DNA of 64,000 nucleotides from Megalobrama amblycephala (GCF_018812025.1 NC_063054.1:24085142-24149141), one strand, 5' to 3'. Counted from the first letter of the stretch, positions 24,201-37,494 are shown. Numbers and translations are program-made. Notes: a model not told the origin generated them from the letters alone.

Positions 24201-25227
24201 ACAGTTTTGATTTATTTATTTATTCTAAAACAGGGCAAGGATAATGAATTATTATTTTAGCAATGTAACGTCCTGTACCTTTAAACGTGGTATCGTGGAT
24301 GGGAATATGCATGGAAATAATGCGGATGAGGATATGCATGGTAAAACTAGGTGTTGTAAGCTCCATATATGGTTATTTGTGGGAGGAGACAGGGTGGAGA
24401 TGTATGAACACACAATCTTCCTGAGACTGGGTTGAATTAAGGTAATTTTGCACAGGTTCTGGCATATGCATGGTTTTATAAATATGAATCTGCACACTTT
24501 TAGGATGAAATCTACAGAAAGTTTTATACACGAGGCCCCATATCTTTATTCACTACTCCACACCACCATAAGAATGGGTCTTTAAGAAACAGTCAGAGGA
24601 AATGTTTAAATTCCTGGATGATCATCCAGTGTGGAAAGAAGAATGGAATTCCCTGCAGGCCAGCATCCTAGATGAAACTGGGTTTGGAAGACTGCTCTGT
24701 CCCCTCAGCGTATGTAATATGAGAAATGCTCCTTAGAACCAACATTTGTGTCTAAAGCAGTCTATGCAATTATGTTTGAATGCGTGACATGTTTTTTAAC
24801 TTCACTACAGCAGTCACGCTCACTTTTATTCAGGTCTGTAAACACACTGCCTTGTTACTACCTAAACAAGACCCCCTGCTGTCGGACCCCCTCAAGCCTT
24901 TTATTATTCTGTCTCTCTCAGTCTCACACTCCATAGTGTGGAACTGTGCTCTCTCCCAAAACAACAAATATGTTCAAGTTCACATAGAATGCCCTCTTTT
25001 CACCTCGCACACACATAAGAGGCCTTGTCTGAGCCCAGCTGCCTTGCCATTTCTCCCCCATCCTGTTTTCCTTCACTCAATCTCCATTTCTCTCCCTCTC
25101 TCGACATTTACTGTCTCACTCTTCTTAGATAATCACGCTTCTATATATGTCCTTCCTACTCTAATGCTAAATAAATGCGATTTTTAGATTGTTCTGTTTC
25201 AGAAGCCTTTTATAGATGCACTATGTT

Positions 25228-25686
25228 TACACTACAGTTCAAAAGTTTGGGTCAATAATATATATATTTATTATTTTAAGAAATTAATACTTTTATTAAG
25301 CAAGGATGCATTAAATTGATCAAAAGTAAGAGTAAAGACAATTACATTGTTAAAAATGTTCTATTTCAAATAATTGCTATTCTTTTTAACCCTGACAAAA
25401 AAATGTTTAGCACAAAAAGTATTAAGCAGCACAACTGTTTTCAACATTTATAGTAATGACAAATGTTCTTGAGCAGCAAATCAGCATATTAGAATGATTT
25501 CTGAAGGATCATGTGACACTGAAAACTGGTGTAATCAATGACTGCTGAAAATTCAGCTTTTGCCATCACAGGATACATTACATTTTAACTATATTTTTGC
25601 TCAATGCAGTCTTGGTGAGCAGAAGAGACATCTTTCAAGTACGTTAAAAAAATCTTACTGACCCCAAACTTCTGAACAGTAGTGTA
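25228..25686. mobile_element. TACACTAC-type repeat, complete copy
   Basis: Begins tacactacagttcaaaagtttg and ends acttctgaacagtagtgta, forming terminal inverted repeats. The interior carries the same ordered blocks as 13430-13815, including ttctgaaggatcatgtgaca. It is the best-preserved copy in the window and has no coding capacity. Confidence 0.82.
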
Positions 25687-25689
25687 GAT

Positions 25690-25845
25690 TAATGCATTTA
25701 GCAGAACTGTTAACCCAAAACAATTCCAATGTACTTGAGTTTGCATTTTAACAGTACAAAATCAGTACAGGCACAGGATTCAAAGCCATGACCTTAATGT
25801 TGCTAGTGCCATACTTGATCAGTGGAGTTGCAGATGCTGGTAGTG
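25690..25845 (-). mobile_element. Decayed tRNA-derived SINE
   Basis: On the minus strand, gcaactccactgatcaagtatgg resembles a tRNA A-box region. A B-box-like ggtcatggctttgaatcctg follows, and the element ends tctgctaaatgcatta, the usual tail of cyprinid tRNA-type SINEs. Its sequence is diverged, and no poly-A or simple tail is clear. Confidence 0.55.
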
Positions 25846-26611
25846 GCCTGTACAGTGATGAGACTGGAGCTAACATACTTTGCTGTTGCATTTTTGTAGT
25901 ACTGTGTGTTTGTTGAGTTCTTGTCAAATCTGTAAACGTCTGTTCAGAGTTTGTATGTTTTCCACAGCTGTGAGATGTTAAAACTGGTTGTTATCATTGC
26001 TGGCTTGGGGTCTTTTAGTAACTGTGGGGGTTTCAGCTACCAAAGACTTTCCCAAACTAGACATATCCACCTAAAACATTATGACCTAGGAAAATAGTGA
26101 AGATTTATAAATAGATCTTTTTATAGTAAACTGAAGCAGTCCTGGTTGAAAGAGGATGATTTATACACATGCACACATTGAAACTTTGATTACATTACTT
26201 TCATATTCAGGAGTACAGTTCTGCCAAGGAAATCAGGCTAAAACAAACATAGGTTGTCTCTTATGAAATCAAATCAAGCTTGAACACTATAATTAAATAT
26301 GTCTGTTTGAGTCTCTTTCTATTTCAATCTCTGTCTTTGGACAGCTGCTGATGCACACAGTCTCATCTTTGTCCATCTTTTTGGCTCAGGGTCAAAGATG
26401 AGCATTCCAGTGAAGAAACTCTTTTGTCTTCTCTTTCTTATAATCCTTATTTTCTTCCACTTTTCCTTGCAAATATCTCATATATCTTGTAGACTTCTTA
26501 TGCAGGATTTTAGATAATATAATATGATTATTCAATATTAAATAAAAATATAACTAGTTCAAATCTGCTATTACTTGAACTCTGGATTGTATAGAGAATA
26601 TACTATAAAAT

Positions 26612-28506
26612 TAGGGCTGTCAAAATAGAGTGCCCCAGGGATGACGCGTTTTTGTAGGCCAACCCAGAAGTTAGCGGCGCACGGGTTCCCTCGGTTGAAA
26701 GCCTATGCATTTTTCCCATAGACTTTTGGAAAATCGCAGAAAATAAGCTCTATGTTTAACAAAGGGTTATGACACTTATACGTTTTGTCTATCAAGATAA
26801 TCTTTACAAGTGAACACAACATTTATAGATTTTGAAGTCTAAATAAAGTCGTCAGATATAAAAGGCTAACAGTAGATGCAGCAGCTGATTATGATATGCG
26901 CTGTGTATGAATACTTATCCACTTTTTCATGAGAAATGCTGTCCAAATGTCCCGTTTTTAATGATGACGTCTAAAGTCCCCGTCAAAGGAAGTAGTCCCT
27001 TTCAGCAATTTGTTAGCAACCGCCGATTTTAAGACCCAGTAAAATTTATAACTGGTGTGTTTTATGTCATAGATCAAAACGTGAAAGTATTTCGAGGCTT
27101 TGTTAACCACAGACCTTATTTCTAGCGATTTAGCAAAAACCCATTCAAAAAACCCATAGACTTTACGGCGTTGGAACCGGAAGTCCAATAATGCTAACTC
27201 GCTTCCGGGTTTTGCCTACAAAAATGCGTCATCCCTGAGGCACTCTATAACGCGTTAATTTCAATTAATTAATCTGAAGAAAAAAATAACGCGTTAAAAA
27301 AAATAACACAGATTAATCCATTCCGTATTGACCTTTGAACCTGGAGCCGTTCTAGCCACCATTCGACTGTAAAATGAAGGAGGGAGACGACTGCTGCGCT
27401 GACGGACAGAACGAGCAGAGAGCTCCTCCCTCATATGCGCGAGCTCTCTCTGTCTTCAAAGTAAGCACTGTCTTTGCACTCTCTCTACCTCACACATAAT
27501 AATCTAAATCAACTGACACAATGCTAAAAGTTCGTAAGACCGAATCCATGTTTCACGAGGCGCATTCGGAGGATGTTTTTCCTGAATAACCGCTGGGTGT
27601 GAATAGTGCTCAAAAGAACGTCACCATCTTCTCTGACAGGCGCTCTGCACGTGCAGCTGACATAAACCACACTTTCAGTAAACAAAAAGAAAATCCTATC
27701 CAGTGGTGAAGTGTTTTCCGTGTTGACAAATCTTTTGCGATATCCTAATAACAGTCGCGATTCGCATGCAACGCGTCAACGTCCGCTAATGTCCAATTCG
27801 CGACCTAATGACTCATTTGAACAGATTCATTTTAATGAATCATGACAACAACTGATCTGTCCACACGGTCTATAATGAATCATTTACTCAAACAACTCTG
27901 AAATGAGAACATAAGTGTGCTTACCCCATTTAGCAAGAGTGGTTAGTAAAATTAGCCTTAATAATCCACAATATTTTCAGGTTATTTAAATGACAATGTG
28001 TAGTAAATTAGGCCTACCTATAAAATCAGTTAATTTAGACTGGAGTGAAGTGAAACCAGAACAAAGCAAGTTGTTGTTAGCTAGGTGCATTCAATTGTAT
28101 ATGGTAGAAAATTATATTATTAGTTAATATAACTTCTAAATGCTACTTTTTAATACTTTTCAGGTTTAGCAAAAAAGCATCTTCTCTTACAAAGCTATAA
28201 AATAACTTTTTTTTTTTTGCAAAGAGGGCAAGAAAGAATTACAGTGAGAGTGACGGGTACTTTATTGTCAGTATCGGGCTCACAGATCACGTGGGTAGGA
28301 CACTTTTTACTGTTTGTGTGGATGACCATGTCTGTCACCACCAAAGACCATTTTTGACCCAGGAAAAATCCTGCATTGATTCATTTGAATTGAAATATTT
28401 AATACTTTCACAGCAAAAATTATGTATGCGATTAATTTCGATTAATTAATCAATCACAGAGTATGTAATTAATTAGATTAAAATTTTTAATCGATTGACA
28501 GCCCTA
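26612..28506. mobile_element. hAT-like element, 8-bp TSD TATAAAAT, with nested insertion
   Basis: Flanked by TATAAAAT at 26604-26611 and 28507-28514. The ends are tagggctgtcaaaat and attgacagccctA. Subterminal aacgcgttaatttcaattaa and cgattaatttcgattaatt repeats are typical of the AGGGCTGTCA family. After removing the nested element (about 26627-27246), about 1.27 kb remains with no intact transposase. Confidence 0.9.
26627..27246. mobile_element. Nested DNA element, AGAGTGCC ends
   Basis: Long inverted ends: agagtgccccagggatgacg and cgtcatccctgaggcactct, continuing as tttttgtaggc/gcctacaaaaa. It interrupts the host at aaaata|acgcg, where the flanks read ATA on both sides, so a 2-3-bp duplication is likely. 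No transposase is seen. The ORF at 26958-27188 lies inside and has no known domain. Confidence 0.82.
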
Positions 28507-29826
28507 TATAAAATATAACATGTACTACAAAACTTTCGCTTTGATATTGTTAAACACCCTCACAATTTGCTATGGGATGATTATCAGAATGTTTTAACAA
28601 ATGTTTTACAGCACTGCTCCAAGGAGGCAGGTTATTTCATAAACTGTTAATAAAGACTTAATTGACTGTGGCATTGAGGCCTCTCCAGTGTATATTCAAT
28701 ACAAGACATGCCAATACTTATCACAGAACAATCCCTCTCTAGTTAGAAACAATAAAAAGTTCACATTTGTACAGGGTCATCGCTAAAATTCACAAGAGTA
28801 CTTTTATGGGTGGACCCCCTCTCCTGTTCTCTTCTGGACTCTTTTGTCATATGCGAGTGCGCTCACACACAGTTCTCGGTACTATCAATGAATCATTCCA
28901 GCATTCCAAAGTCTCTGAATCATTTGAACCTATTTCATAGCAGAGACACAAAAACCAAAGAGAAAACCAAAAAGGAAAATAGCAGCGCAGAGAAATGAGA
29001 GTCACACTCTAGAGTTTTTTTTTGACCACAAAACACTGATTATAACACTGATTACAATCCCAGTTATAAGTCATTTGAAATCTACAGGGAAATCAATCCA
29101 AGTTCACTTATTCTCGCACGTGTAACAAGTGCTTTGGGACTCTCATCTTAAAACAACTGTGTCCTATAACACTTATAATGACTTCTTTTTCAACAAGTCT
29201 CTATAAAAACCATAGACAGACCACAGTGATGGCTTCAACCCTACTATTATGAAACAGACCCATCGTTCATCCTCTGAGCAAACCCAGCTGAAACTTTCAC
29301 TGGGCTTAACCTCTTTTGCAGAGTGCGTGTAATGACACTTCTCTTAAATCAAGCTTGTTCTTTCCACTCGTTCTATTTCACTCGCTCACTCACTCTCTTT
29401 CTAATCTGTGTCAATGATCAGGGCTGTCCTCTCTGTAGGAAGTGCTGATAAGATTAGTTGTCATGAGTGTGTGTGTTGAGTTAACTTTCACAACTGCTTG
29501 TTTCACCCCTTTGTTGACCCTGAAAATAAAAATGAAAAACAAAATACTTTTTGAAAGGGTGAATGAACTCCAGGGTAAGGCTTGATGCTCACATTTAATG
29601 ACATTTAAATAGAATGCTATTTAAAGTTATGTGTCGCCTAGCAGCAACCTAACACATCCCGGCATAAACGCTCCCTATAAATTATTTGTTATTAAACAAA
29701 TCACTATAATTTGAACAGAAAAGCAAGCATGATCTCAAAGTTCCGCTATAATCAATGAAGCTGACTGCACAATGAATCTCTTATTTAGCCTACATGTTGT
29801 CTACACTTAGTTTGTTATAAGTTTAA

Positions 29827-30350
29827 GGATTAGTCCACTTTTAAATAAAATTTCATGATAATTTACTCACCCCCATGTCATCCAAGATGTTCATGTCTTT
29901 CTTTCTTTAGTTGAAAAGAAATTAATGTTTTTGATGAAAACATTCCAGGATTATTCTCCTTATAGCGGACTTCAATGGGCACCAAACAGTTGAAGGTCAA
30001 AATTACAGTTTCAGTGCAGCTTCAAAGGGCTTTAATCAATACCAGACGAGGAATAAGGGTCTTATCTAACAAAACGATAGGTCTTTTTCTAAAAAAATAC
30101 AACTGTATATGCTTTATAAACACAAATTATCGTCTTGCACGTGCTTCCGCTTTCCGCATTCTTCAAAAAGCTTACACTGTATGTCCTATGCCTTCTCTAT
30201 GCAACTTACGGAAAAAAAAAACGAAACTGGCACTGCGTTCGTTCCACAAGTTGAATAGGGAAGGCGTAGGACATACAGCGTAAGCTTTCTTGGATGACAT
30301 AGGGGTGAGTAAATTATCAGGAAAATTTTATTTAAAAGTGGACTAATCCT
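29827..30350. mobile_element. TTAA-flanked foldback MITE, GGATTAGTCC ends
   Basis: TTAA at 29823-29826 and 30351-30354. Terminal inverted repeats of about 28 bp start ggattagtccacttttaaat. Subterminal blocks also pair (ttactcacccccatgtcatc with gatgacataggggtgagtaa; aagcttacactgtatgtcct with aggacatacagcgtaagctt). There is an (A)10 run in the centre and no coding capacity. Confidence 0.88.
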
Positions 30351-32174
30351 TTAACTTATAACGAGAGGATTTGCGAGCATGCAGAACTCAGCACTGGACA
30401 AAAACTCTGGCGTTTTGAGCGATGAGTAGATTGAAACACATCTGATTGTCATTGTATTCAAGAAATCAATAGATATTTGTGCTTGGCTACATTGCTCAAC
30501 ACTGCAAAACACATTGTAAATAGAAACCTTTGACGCTCTCAAGAGCGCAAACACCGAATCTGTTTCAACAATATGCTATTATTACAGAGAAAACTGATCC
30601 TAGACCAGCAGCTGTGGGCAGCTCTTCCCTCTAAAAACAATCAGAAGCAGCAGCAGTTAGTGGTTTGAGTGAGAAAATTCCACAGTAGTCTCAAGTCCGT
30701 TGCTAGAGGAAGGCTAAGCCTTGCCCATACACCTGACGCCTATGTTTGGGAACCTATGGTTCGCAAGCCACACATGGCTCAAAAACAAAAAAACGGTTGG
30801 TTTGCCAGGTTTCTCACCTTTGTGCCTGTGTGCAGCGCAGAGTGTTTATTTTTTTGACATAACGGATATATAGTTGTCCAGTCCGGCTCAAACAGCAGAG
30901 ATTTGCGGAGAATGCCCGTAAATTTATAGGTGATAGAATGTGGTTATCACTCCTGTAAATAACTAAACTGTGTGTAAATGCAATCATATAAAGGAGGAGT
31001 CAAATACAGGACTCACAACCATATTCTATTGCTGTGTTAACAGAGCCGTAGTAACCTCTGATGCTCAGATACAAGCAGCTGCCTAGCTAGTTTGTGGAGA
31101 TGGCGAAAAGAATGAATTTAGAGGACCGTCTAATAAATTAATTATTAGTATTACTTGGTTTGTTTCTTGAATATGCGCATTTGACAGTAATTTGAGTTGA
31201 CAGCAAAAGTAGCATGAGCTGTTTTTGTTAATGAAAATTTACCTTTGTAAAAACAATTGTAACAATCTCATTTTATAGGGTAAAATCTAAATATTCTGAT
31301 TGAGTTAGAACTTTAAATTGGTCTTCCACAGTACCATACATTTGTAGATCATGATAACAACAAGTAAAACCATGCATAGCACCTTAGTCATGCAAAAAGT
31401 ACAGTTAGTGTTATTACACTAAATCCATGGTAAATGTTGGTGATTTGTGGGTTGAAAGGCCTTCTAAGTGGATCATTGTGGCACAATGTTTCTCCTGTTT
31501 CTCACATCAGTGTTGTTGAGAATGTCAGCATAGTTTCATCTGGCTTTGAACTATAGTTTAATCACAGAGACACTTTTATATCGGAGCACTCTGCCCTGAA
31601 CTTGAACACTTCTTACTGGATCTCAGAGTGCTGTTTAGTGGTGTGATCGAGATGGTCAGCGTCTTGTGTGGCTCTGTCTTTTGAGCCGAGCTGATAAATG
31701 GTCCATGTGGTGCAGTTCAAAGGAGTAGCATTGTTTCGTTCCACTTTTGGCGCATTTACTGTTTAATGTTTCTCAAATGCAACAGAAATGTCAGCACATA
31801 TCAGTTTAACAAATTGGTGTAGTGGCACCAGTGCGACCTCTAACAAAATTGTGTAAGACACAAGTAAAACACCCTTCAAAATGTACCTCTCAAACTTCCT
31901 GCTTCATTAAGAAATACATCAACACAGGAAATAAAAACACATTCCTCAAACCATTTCATGGGGTTGATAAATGTGAATTTGCGTCTGTATGCATGTGTGT
32001 GTGTGTGTGAGAACTTCCAGTCACTGTCAAGTCTTGAAATGTTTTCCTCTAGTGTGGGAAGGCCAAAATAACAGGACAATCGCAGAGAGGGATGTTTTGT
32101 ACAGTACATTTTGAACTTGAGGAAAACAAGAGAGAGAAAAAGAGTTTGATAATGCAAAAAAAAAAAACACTTAC

Positions 32175-32218
32175 CCTTGGTGTAGGAGGCCCGTGGTCGT
32201 CAACAAAAGTGGATTCTC
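32175..32218 (-). CDS. ust: ust exon 2 (stem-region linker)
   Basis: A 44-nt exon reading E-S-T-F-V-D-D-H-G-P-P-T-P-R after two bases that finish a codon split with exon 1. In human UST the corresponding stretch is N-S-T-Y-L-D-D-H-G-P-P-P. It lies in the lumenal stem between the membrane anchor and the catalytic domain. The acceptor is ttcttcacag and the donor gtaagtg, both good matches to consensus. It ends in phase 0, as exon 3 requires. The split codon is xGA, so GGA (Gly) before Glu would fit the family. The exon is too short for ORF calling and was found by its motif. Confidence 0.9.
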
Positions 32219-32560
32219 CTGTGAAGAAAATTGAGTGTCAGAGTGAGCTGCATACATCTGTTATTTAGTAAATCATAACCTTAGAGAACAACGCAGACAA
32301 AACAAAACTTTTTTAGCACATTCGGTGAACAACTATATTTTGGAATAGAGCAGATTCAGCAATTGAGATGTATCAGCAATGAAAATCTGCATTAGAGCCA
32401 GATGAAACCCACTGTGAGAAAACGGAAGAAGTGTGTTTCCATGGGTGTTTAAGAGAGAAACAGCCTCTTAATGCAATGCCTTCTGTTGTACAGTAGTGGC
32501 TAAAAATAAGGAGACACTCTTTAACCTCCACTCCAGATGTCTTGCTGGAATCAGTGTTAA

Positions 32561-32680
32561 AGGCATCATTAATCCAAAACATGATATTTCATCATTTACT
32601 CATCATACAGGTTTGGACTGACACGAGGGTGAGTAAATTACGACAGAATTTTCGTTTACACATTAAGATGCATTGCTCCT
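32561..32680. mobile_element. Short TTAA-flanked MITE remnant
   Basis: TTAA at 32557-32560 and 32681-32684. The ends aggcatcattaatcc and gatgcattgctcct are roughly inverted. The interior has tttactcatcat and acgagggtgagtaaatta, which are subterminal motifs shared with larger TTAA elements here. At 120 bp it is probably an internal deletion product. Confidence 0.6.
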
Positions 32681-33044
32681 TTAACTCTGTCTGTTGTGCT
32701 CTGCCTGTGTCCATCTACTGAATAAATAACTCATCCAGCAACACAGAGCTGCTATACTTCTCAGCCGTTCTTCAACTTTCTCAGTATGAGGCGGAGTAAA
32801 AGAATGAGATATTCATAGACAGAGATTGATGCGTTCTCATCCTCTGAGCAAGAAGTCGTTAATCTTGAATAGTTTCGGCACAGATATATCACAAACAAAC
32901 AAAGTACAGCAAAGAGAATGTATTGTCCCAGACTGATGGTGGCAGTAATGTAACATCTTTCAGCATGTGACACTATATGCAAATAAAAGTAAATATACTC
33001 TCTTGAGACATGATTCTTGTGTTTACTGAATTATATACACTACA

Positions 33045-33260
33045 CTACCATTCAAATGTTTAGGGTCAGTTAAACATCCCTACTCTATGTTAAAAGAAAA
33101 TTTGATTTCTCAATTCATGTCCCCTTTAATAAATCTGATAGCTATCCGATCAGTAAAAATGCATGAAGTGGCCAGGTGTAAACAAGTTCAGGTTGATGAA
33201 GTTCAGAAGAACAGAATTTATTTGAAATAGAAATCTTTAATGTCTTTTTATACATCAATT
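33045..33260. repeat. Fragment of TACACTAC-type repeat
   Basis: Begins tacactaccattcaaatgttt and contains agaacagaatttatttgaaatagaaatct. About 90 bp of foreign sequence lies between these blocks. It is incomplete at the right. Confidence 0.55.
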
Positions 33261-33288
33261 TAATGTGTCAAAAAAAAGAAAAAAAAAA

Positions 33289-33758
33289 GATGCTTCATGA
33301 AGCATCGGAGCATTATGAATCAGCGTATCGAATCATGATTCAGATCGCGTGTCAAACTGCCAACGGCTGAAATCACGTGACTTTGGCGCTCTGAACAGCA
33401 GATTTGATACGCTGATTCATAACGCTCCGAATCTTCCTGAAGCAGTGTTTTGAAATCGGCCATCACTAAATAAGTCTTTTTTTTTTTTTTTTTTTGGCGC
33501 TCCAAAAATATTCTCGTCGCTTTATAATATTAATATGCACTGTACTCACATGAGCTGATTTAAATATGTTTTTAGTACCTTTATGGATCTTGGGAGAGGA
33601 AGTGTCATTGCTCCCTATGAAGGCCTCACAGAGCCATCGGATTTCAACAAAAATATCTTCATTTGTGTTCCGAAGATTAACGAAGGTCTTACGGGTGTGG
33701 AACGGCATGAGGGTGAGTAATAAAAGACAGAATTTTCATTTTTGGGTGAACTAACCCT
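33289..33758. mobile_element. TTAA-type element, left end missing
   Basis: The right end, ttcatttttgggtgaactaaccct, is followed by TTAA at 33759-33762. The interior holds an inverted pair (gcattatgaatcagcgtatcga at 33311 with gatacgctgattcataacgc at 33405) and a ccatcactaaataagtc block, followed by a T run. No matching left terminus is present. Non-coding. Confidence 0.65.
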
Positions 33759-36508
33759 TTAATCTTTAACAAATCTTTAAATGAGGTCAAAGAGATTCTA
33801 TCTCCGTTTCTCTGTAATCCATCAGAAGAATTTATCAGACCTCATGTTCCTCTTTTAGTGGCTGTTGTCAGCACTGAGATCTTGTTAACAGGGTCAACTA
33901 CACACACTATGTGCACACTACACTTATGTACACATATGCTGCTGACATACAAGACGTGAGGAAGTTGATTCAGTCCATTCATCCGCAGTGTATTTATTAT
34001 TACAGATGAGGAACATCATATGCAATCTGTCATAATTTAAGTGAAATGCAGAAAGGAGGAATGCAGAAAGCCTATTTTTACTATAGGCTATATTTTTAAG
34101 AGTCATTATAGTAAGTGCCTTTCAAATGGATTGAAATAAAACCCAGAGAAAATAAAAAAATGTGGTGAGTTTATAAATCTTGTACCCTTCTCTTGATTAA
34201 TGGAATGATTGGTTGATAGTGAAAAAAACCTATACCAAAATGTATTTAAAAATGCATTTATTTCATATCAAGTATAGTACTAATCTATTAACATATTTAC
34301 TGACATATCGCTTAAGACTTACTGATATATAGTCAAACCAAAAATTATTCAGACACTAGATATAATTTTTTAATATTTTTTTACTAGTGGGTTCAGGACA
34401 CTATAGTTCAGTCATGTAAGTGAGGATAGCAAAATAAAGTAAACTGTGACATATTATACCCAAAAATTCACAAGACACTTTGACTTGACCATATTTTGCT
34501 TAAATGTTATCTGACACAATTAAGATTATTATTTTTTTCTGACACAGTTTAACTCTGAGATCTTGTTATATTTTATTACCATTTTTTTAAACTACAGTGA
34601 AAAAACTGTAATAATGAATGAAATGTTAAGGTGTCTGAATACATTTTGGTTTGACTGTATATATTAGAATTAAGCTTTATTTGGAGTACTTCTTTTTTTG
34701 CACAATGCATGTTTCTTAATATTAAGCATAAAATGTGTTTTAATATCACTTTTTTTGTAAGGATAATATGGATATCACTTTATAATATCACTCTTTAAAT
34801 GCAAGATATTTAAAGTGTATTTGTAGTATACTTAGTATAAAATAAATGTATTTCAAATACATTTTGGTATATTTATTTTTCACTAGGGGTATTATAGTAA
34901 ATACCCTATTTTAGAATAAAAGCATCATGTAAGTTACAAGTGACAAACTCTTGAGATAATTCATGTTACATTTTCAGCATTGCAATGTTTTTAAAAATGA
35001 ATAAAAGCGATTCTTCTAGTTCATGCTATAGTGCTGTAAAAATCTCAGCATGACCTTGTCCTAAAATGTACTTGTCACTACTATCAGGATTAAGCAGTTT
35101 ATGGGGGGCTTGTTCAATTATCCACCGAAAGCCCAAGTGCCCTGTTTACCCCCCATGCCGGCACCCTCGGACCAGGCTTTGGTCTGCATCGCTCTTCATC
35201 TGATACTGGACCTTCATAACCCCTCAAAGCCAATTAGCACCTGCACTAACTACCCGTCCCGGCTGCAGTCGTCTGGGGTCAGATTCTCAGACTCCAGGCA
35301 AGTCATTCAGGTCGCCAGGCTTGGAAATAATTGGAGACCAAAGCAGCAAAAATGCAAAACGTAAACAGAGGACTTCTGCAATGATTAGCATGGGCCAGTT
35401 GCATGAAACAGAGAGTGGGCGAAGGCTGGAAAGAAATCAAGCAGCGATGCATTTCTGTCAACTTTGTTCCTGGGTTGTGTTGAAGCCAGTTTAAAGCTTG
35501 CTTTGTTTATAAGAGGATCATTAATAACCTATAATTAAAACACAAAAAGTCATAATGACATTGATGGAAAAAGCCACTAACTTGGCATACTCACAAACAC
35601 TCAAGTCCCCAGCAGGAACATTTAAAAATAAAACCAATCGTTCACGCAAAAGTAACCTTTTTTGGCTTTCACAAAGCAAAACATTCTCCGAAATGGAATT
35701 TTCTCTACGCAGCTGGCTTGGCTTAGGAATGCTGTTGTTTGTGTCAGAATTCCATAAACGTATGCTTTCGGCATGTAATGTTTAATTAGAGTTATGAAAT
35801 TGGTGACTCTTTAAAGTATGGTTTAGAGATGAGAGCCAGAAGTACTCCAGAGGCAGAACAGGAAGCCACACAGGGTCGACATCTCGGTCGTGAGGTACAC
35901 AAAACACAAAAGCCGCTGGCTATTTTCATCCAGACGACATTTTCAAATCACATCCTGTAATAATCTGTGACCACAGGTAGAACATTTTCGAGACATCTGA
36001 GTACAGAAGGAGATTCTGAACATGAACATTAAAGCAAAAAACATCTGGCTCTTGCTCAACATTCTTCTGAACTCAAAAGGCTGGATTTTAGGGAACAAGC
36101 TAGCCAACTATCCAAAGCAAAGTGTCAGTCGGCCCTCAATGAAATAAATGTATATATATATATACACCTTTTTTGAGCTAAGCGTACACAAATTGTCTTA
36201 CAATATGCTTCAGAATATTAAATATTCCACATCAAAATTATTTCTGTTATTTTAACAATTCTTTTTTAATGTACCATCTTCATGCCAGTTGCTTTTATAA
36301 ATGCCTTTAATTGTGCTGTGGATTCTGAAAGGCTTCTTTATATTTTGCTTGCAATGAAATGGAATTTAAATTAATTCTGTTTCAATGACAAATGTTACAT
36401 CAATTCAAATTTTTCAAAAGAAAAAAGACTTTTGAACTTATCAAAACTTTGATACAGCTGATGCATGCAAATGTGAGCTTGAACATGCTTCAACAATGTC
36501 AGTCATTC

Positions 36509-36537
<29 letters not shown>
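36509..36537 (+). repeat. Poly-A run
   Basis: About 29 uninterrupted A. No retroelement body is recognised upstream, so it need not be a retroposon tail. Confidence 0.9.
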
Positions 36538-36539
<2 letters not shown>

Positions 36540-37494
36540 GCTAAATAACATAAACAAAAAGTTGTCATAGTGATTATTAACAGAATGCAACTGTTTCCAC
36601 CCCAAATTAACTCCAGGTGATTATGTGTCAGGTGGCTTATTGGCTTCAGTCCATAACTGCCAGAACATGCTTGATCTACAACCTTACAAAAGTCTCAATT
36701 GATCCCACTGTCTTACACCTACACTGTACTCAGTGAAGTAAGCGCTTTAGAAGGTGTGTGACAGACAGGCTGACAGCACACTTATGCACTCTCACACTCC
36801 TGCTGGTGTGTAGGCAGCACTAACATAGCCGAGTCGAGAACATATGGCATATGGTTAGAGGGTCCTGAAATAATGACATCAGTCTGGTTAAACACACCCT
36901 GTTTAAATAACATCAGAGACTTATTTCTTTATTTCCGACACCATATTCAGCTGCCCCTACTGCATAAAGCAGTGTGCAGGTTTCTTACTTTGTGTGGCGA
37001 CACAAGTCCTCATAGCCATATGTGGTCAGACTTCACTCAACCCTTTCATTTAGCATGTAGGAGTGGCCCAACATTAGCCCATCAGTCTAATGACAGTGGG
37101 GGGTTTAAAAGTCTCCACCCAGGACTGTTATTCTATAGGTCTAACCCTGTTACCACCTGCCAAATGTGGTAGAGTTGATGCACATCTGCTGTCCTTTTTT
37201 TATAAATAATTGCTATGTTTTGTTGTTTTAGGAACCATCACCTAGTGAGGTCCAAGTTCTTGAAGGAGCCTAGAAAGCTGTGTCAAGATTTATATGGTGG
37301 CTTGTGTCTAACGTTAGCATTGAGCATGATTGATTCAAGCTCTTCATTTGTGAGGCTTTGATCCAAAGGTACACCACACTTACGCCACACAAATCATCTC
37401 TACGTAGTGTTCACTGCTCCCCACACACTGAGAACATGAGAACATCTTCATAATTCCTTGCACTTGAGTCATGCTGATTAGAAGTAGAGTATAA

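Larger units (their letters stand above)
23493..32174 (-). other. ust intron 2 (8.7 kb)
   Basis: No exon recognised between exons 2 and 3, and their phases join directly. Most of it is repeats, listed separately. Unassigned stretches at 24200-25200, 28520-29820 and 30360-32170 show no coding signature. 31480-31790 is non-repetitive and moderately GC-rich. Confidence 0.7.
8502..32218 (-). other. ust: ust gene, exons 2-8 of uronyl 2-O-sulfotransferase (5' end missing)
   Basis: Gene-level entry for seven minus-strand exons whose phases fit exactly when joined (lengths 44, 156, 80, 154, 98, 158 and 305 nt). The product is a type II Golgi membrane sulfotransferase that uses PAPS to sulfate C2 of iduronic/glucuronic acid in dermatan and chondroitin sulfate. 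I recognise it from the order of conserved blocks: DDHGPP linker, NRVGKCGSRT (5'-phosphosulfate loop), RDPINRFLSNYFFRR (3'-phosphate site), FGDWRGEQNH, ENYPECSNPRLFY, and the C-terminal YQRMKYEYDFYNF block. Every intron is GT-AG. Intron sizes are about 8.7 kb, 4.1 kb, 101 bp, 8.6 kb, 902 bp and 256 bp from 5' to 3' of the gene. Exon 1, with the initiator Met and membrane anchor, was not found and probably lies past the window. Teleosts may carry two ust paralogues, and I cannot say which this is. Confidence 0.95.

Noticed and set aside
32761..32982. Minus-strand ORF with a hydrophobic stretch as ust exon 1
   Set aside because: It lacks the family's anchor-proximal sequence and has no donor in the phase exon 2 needs.
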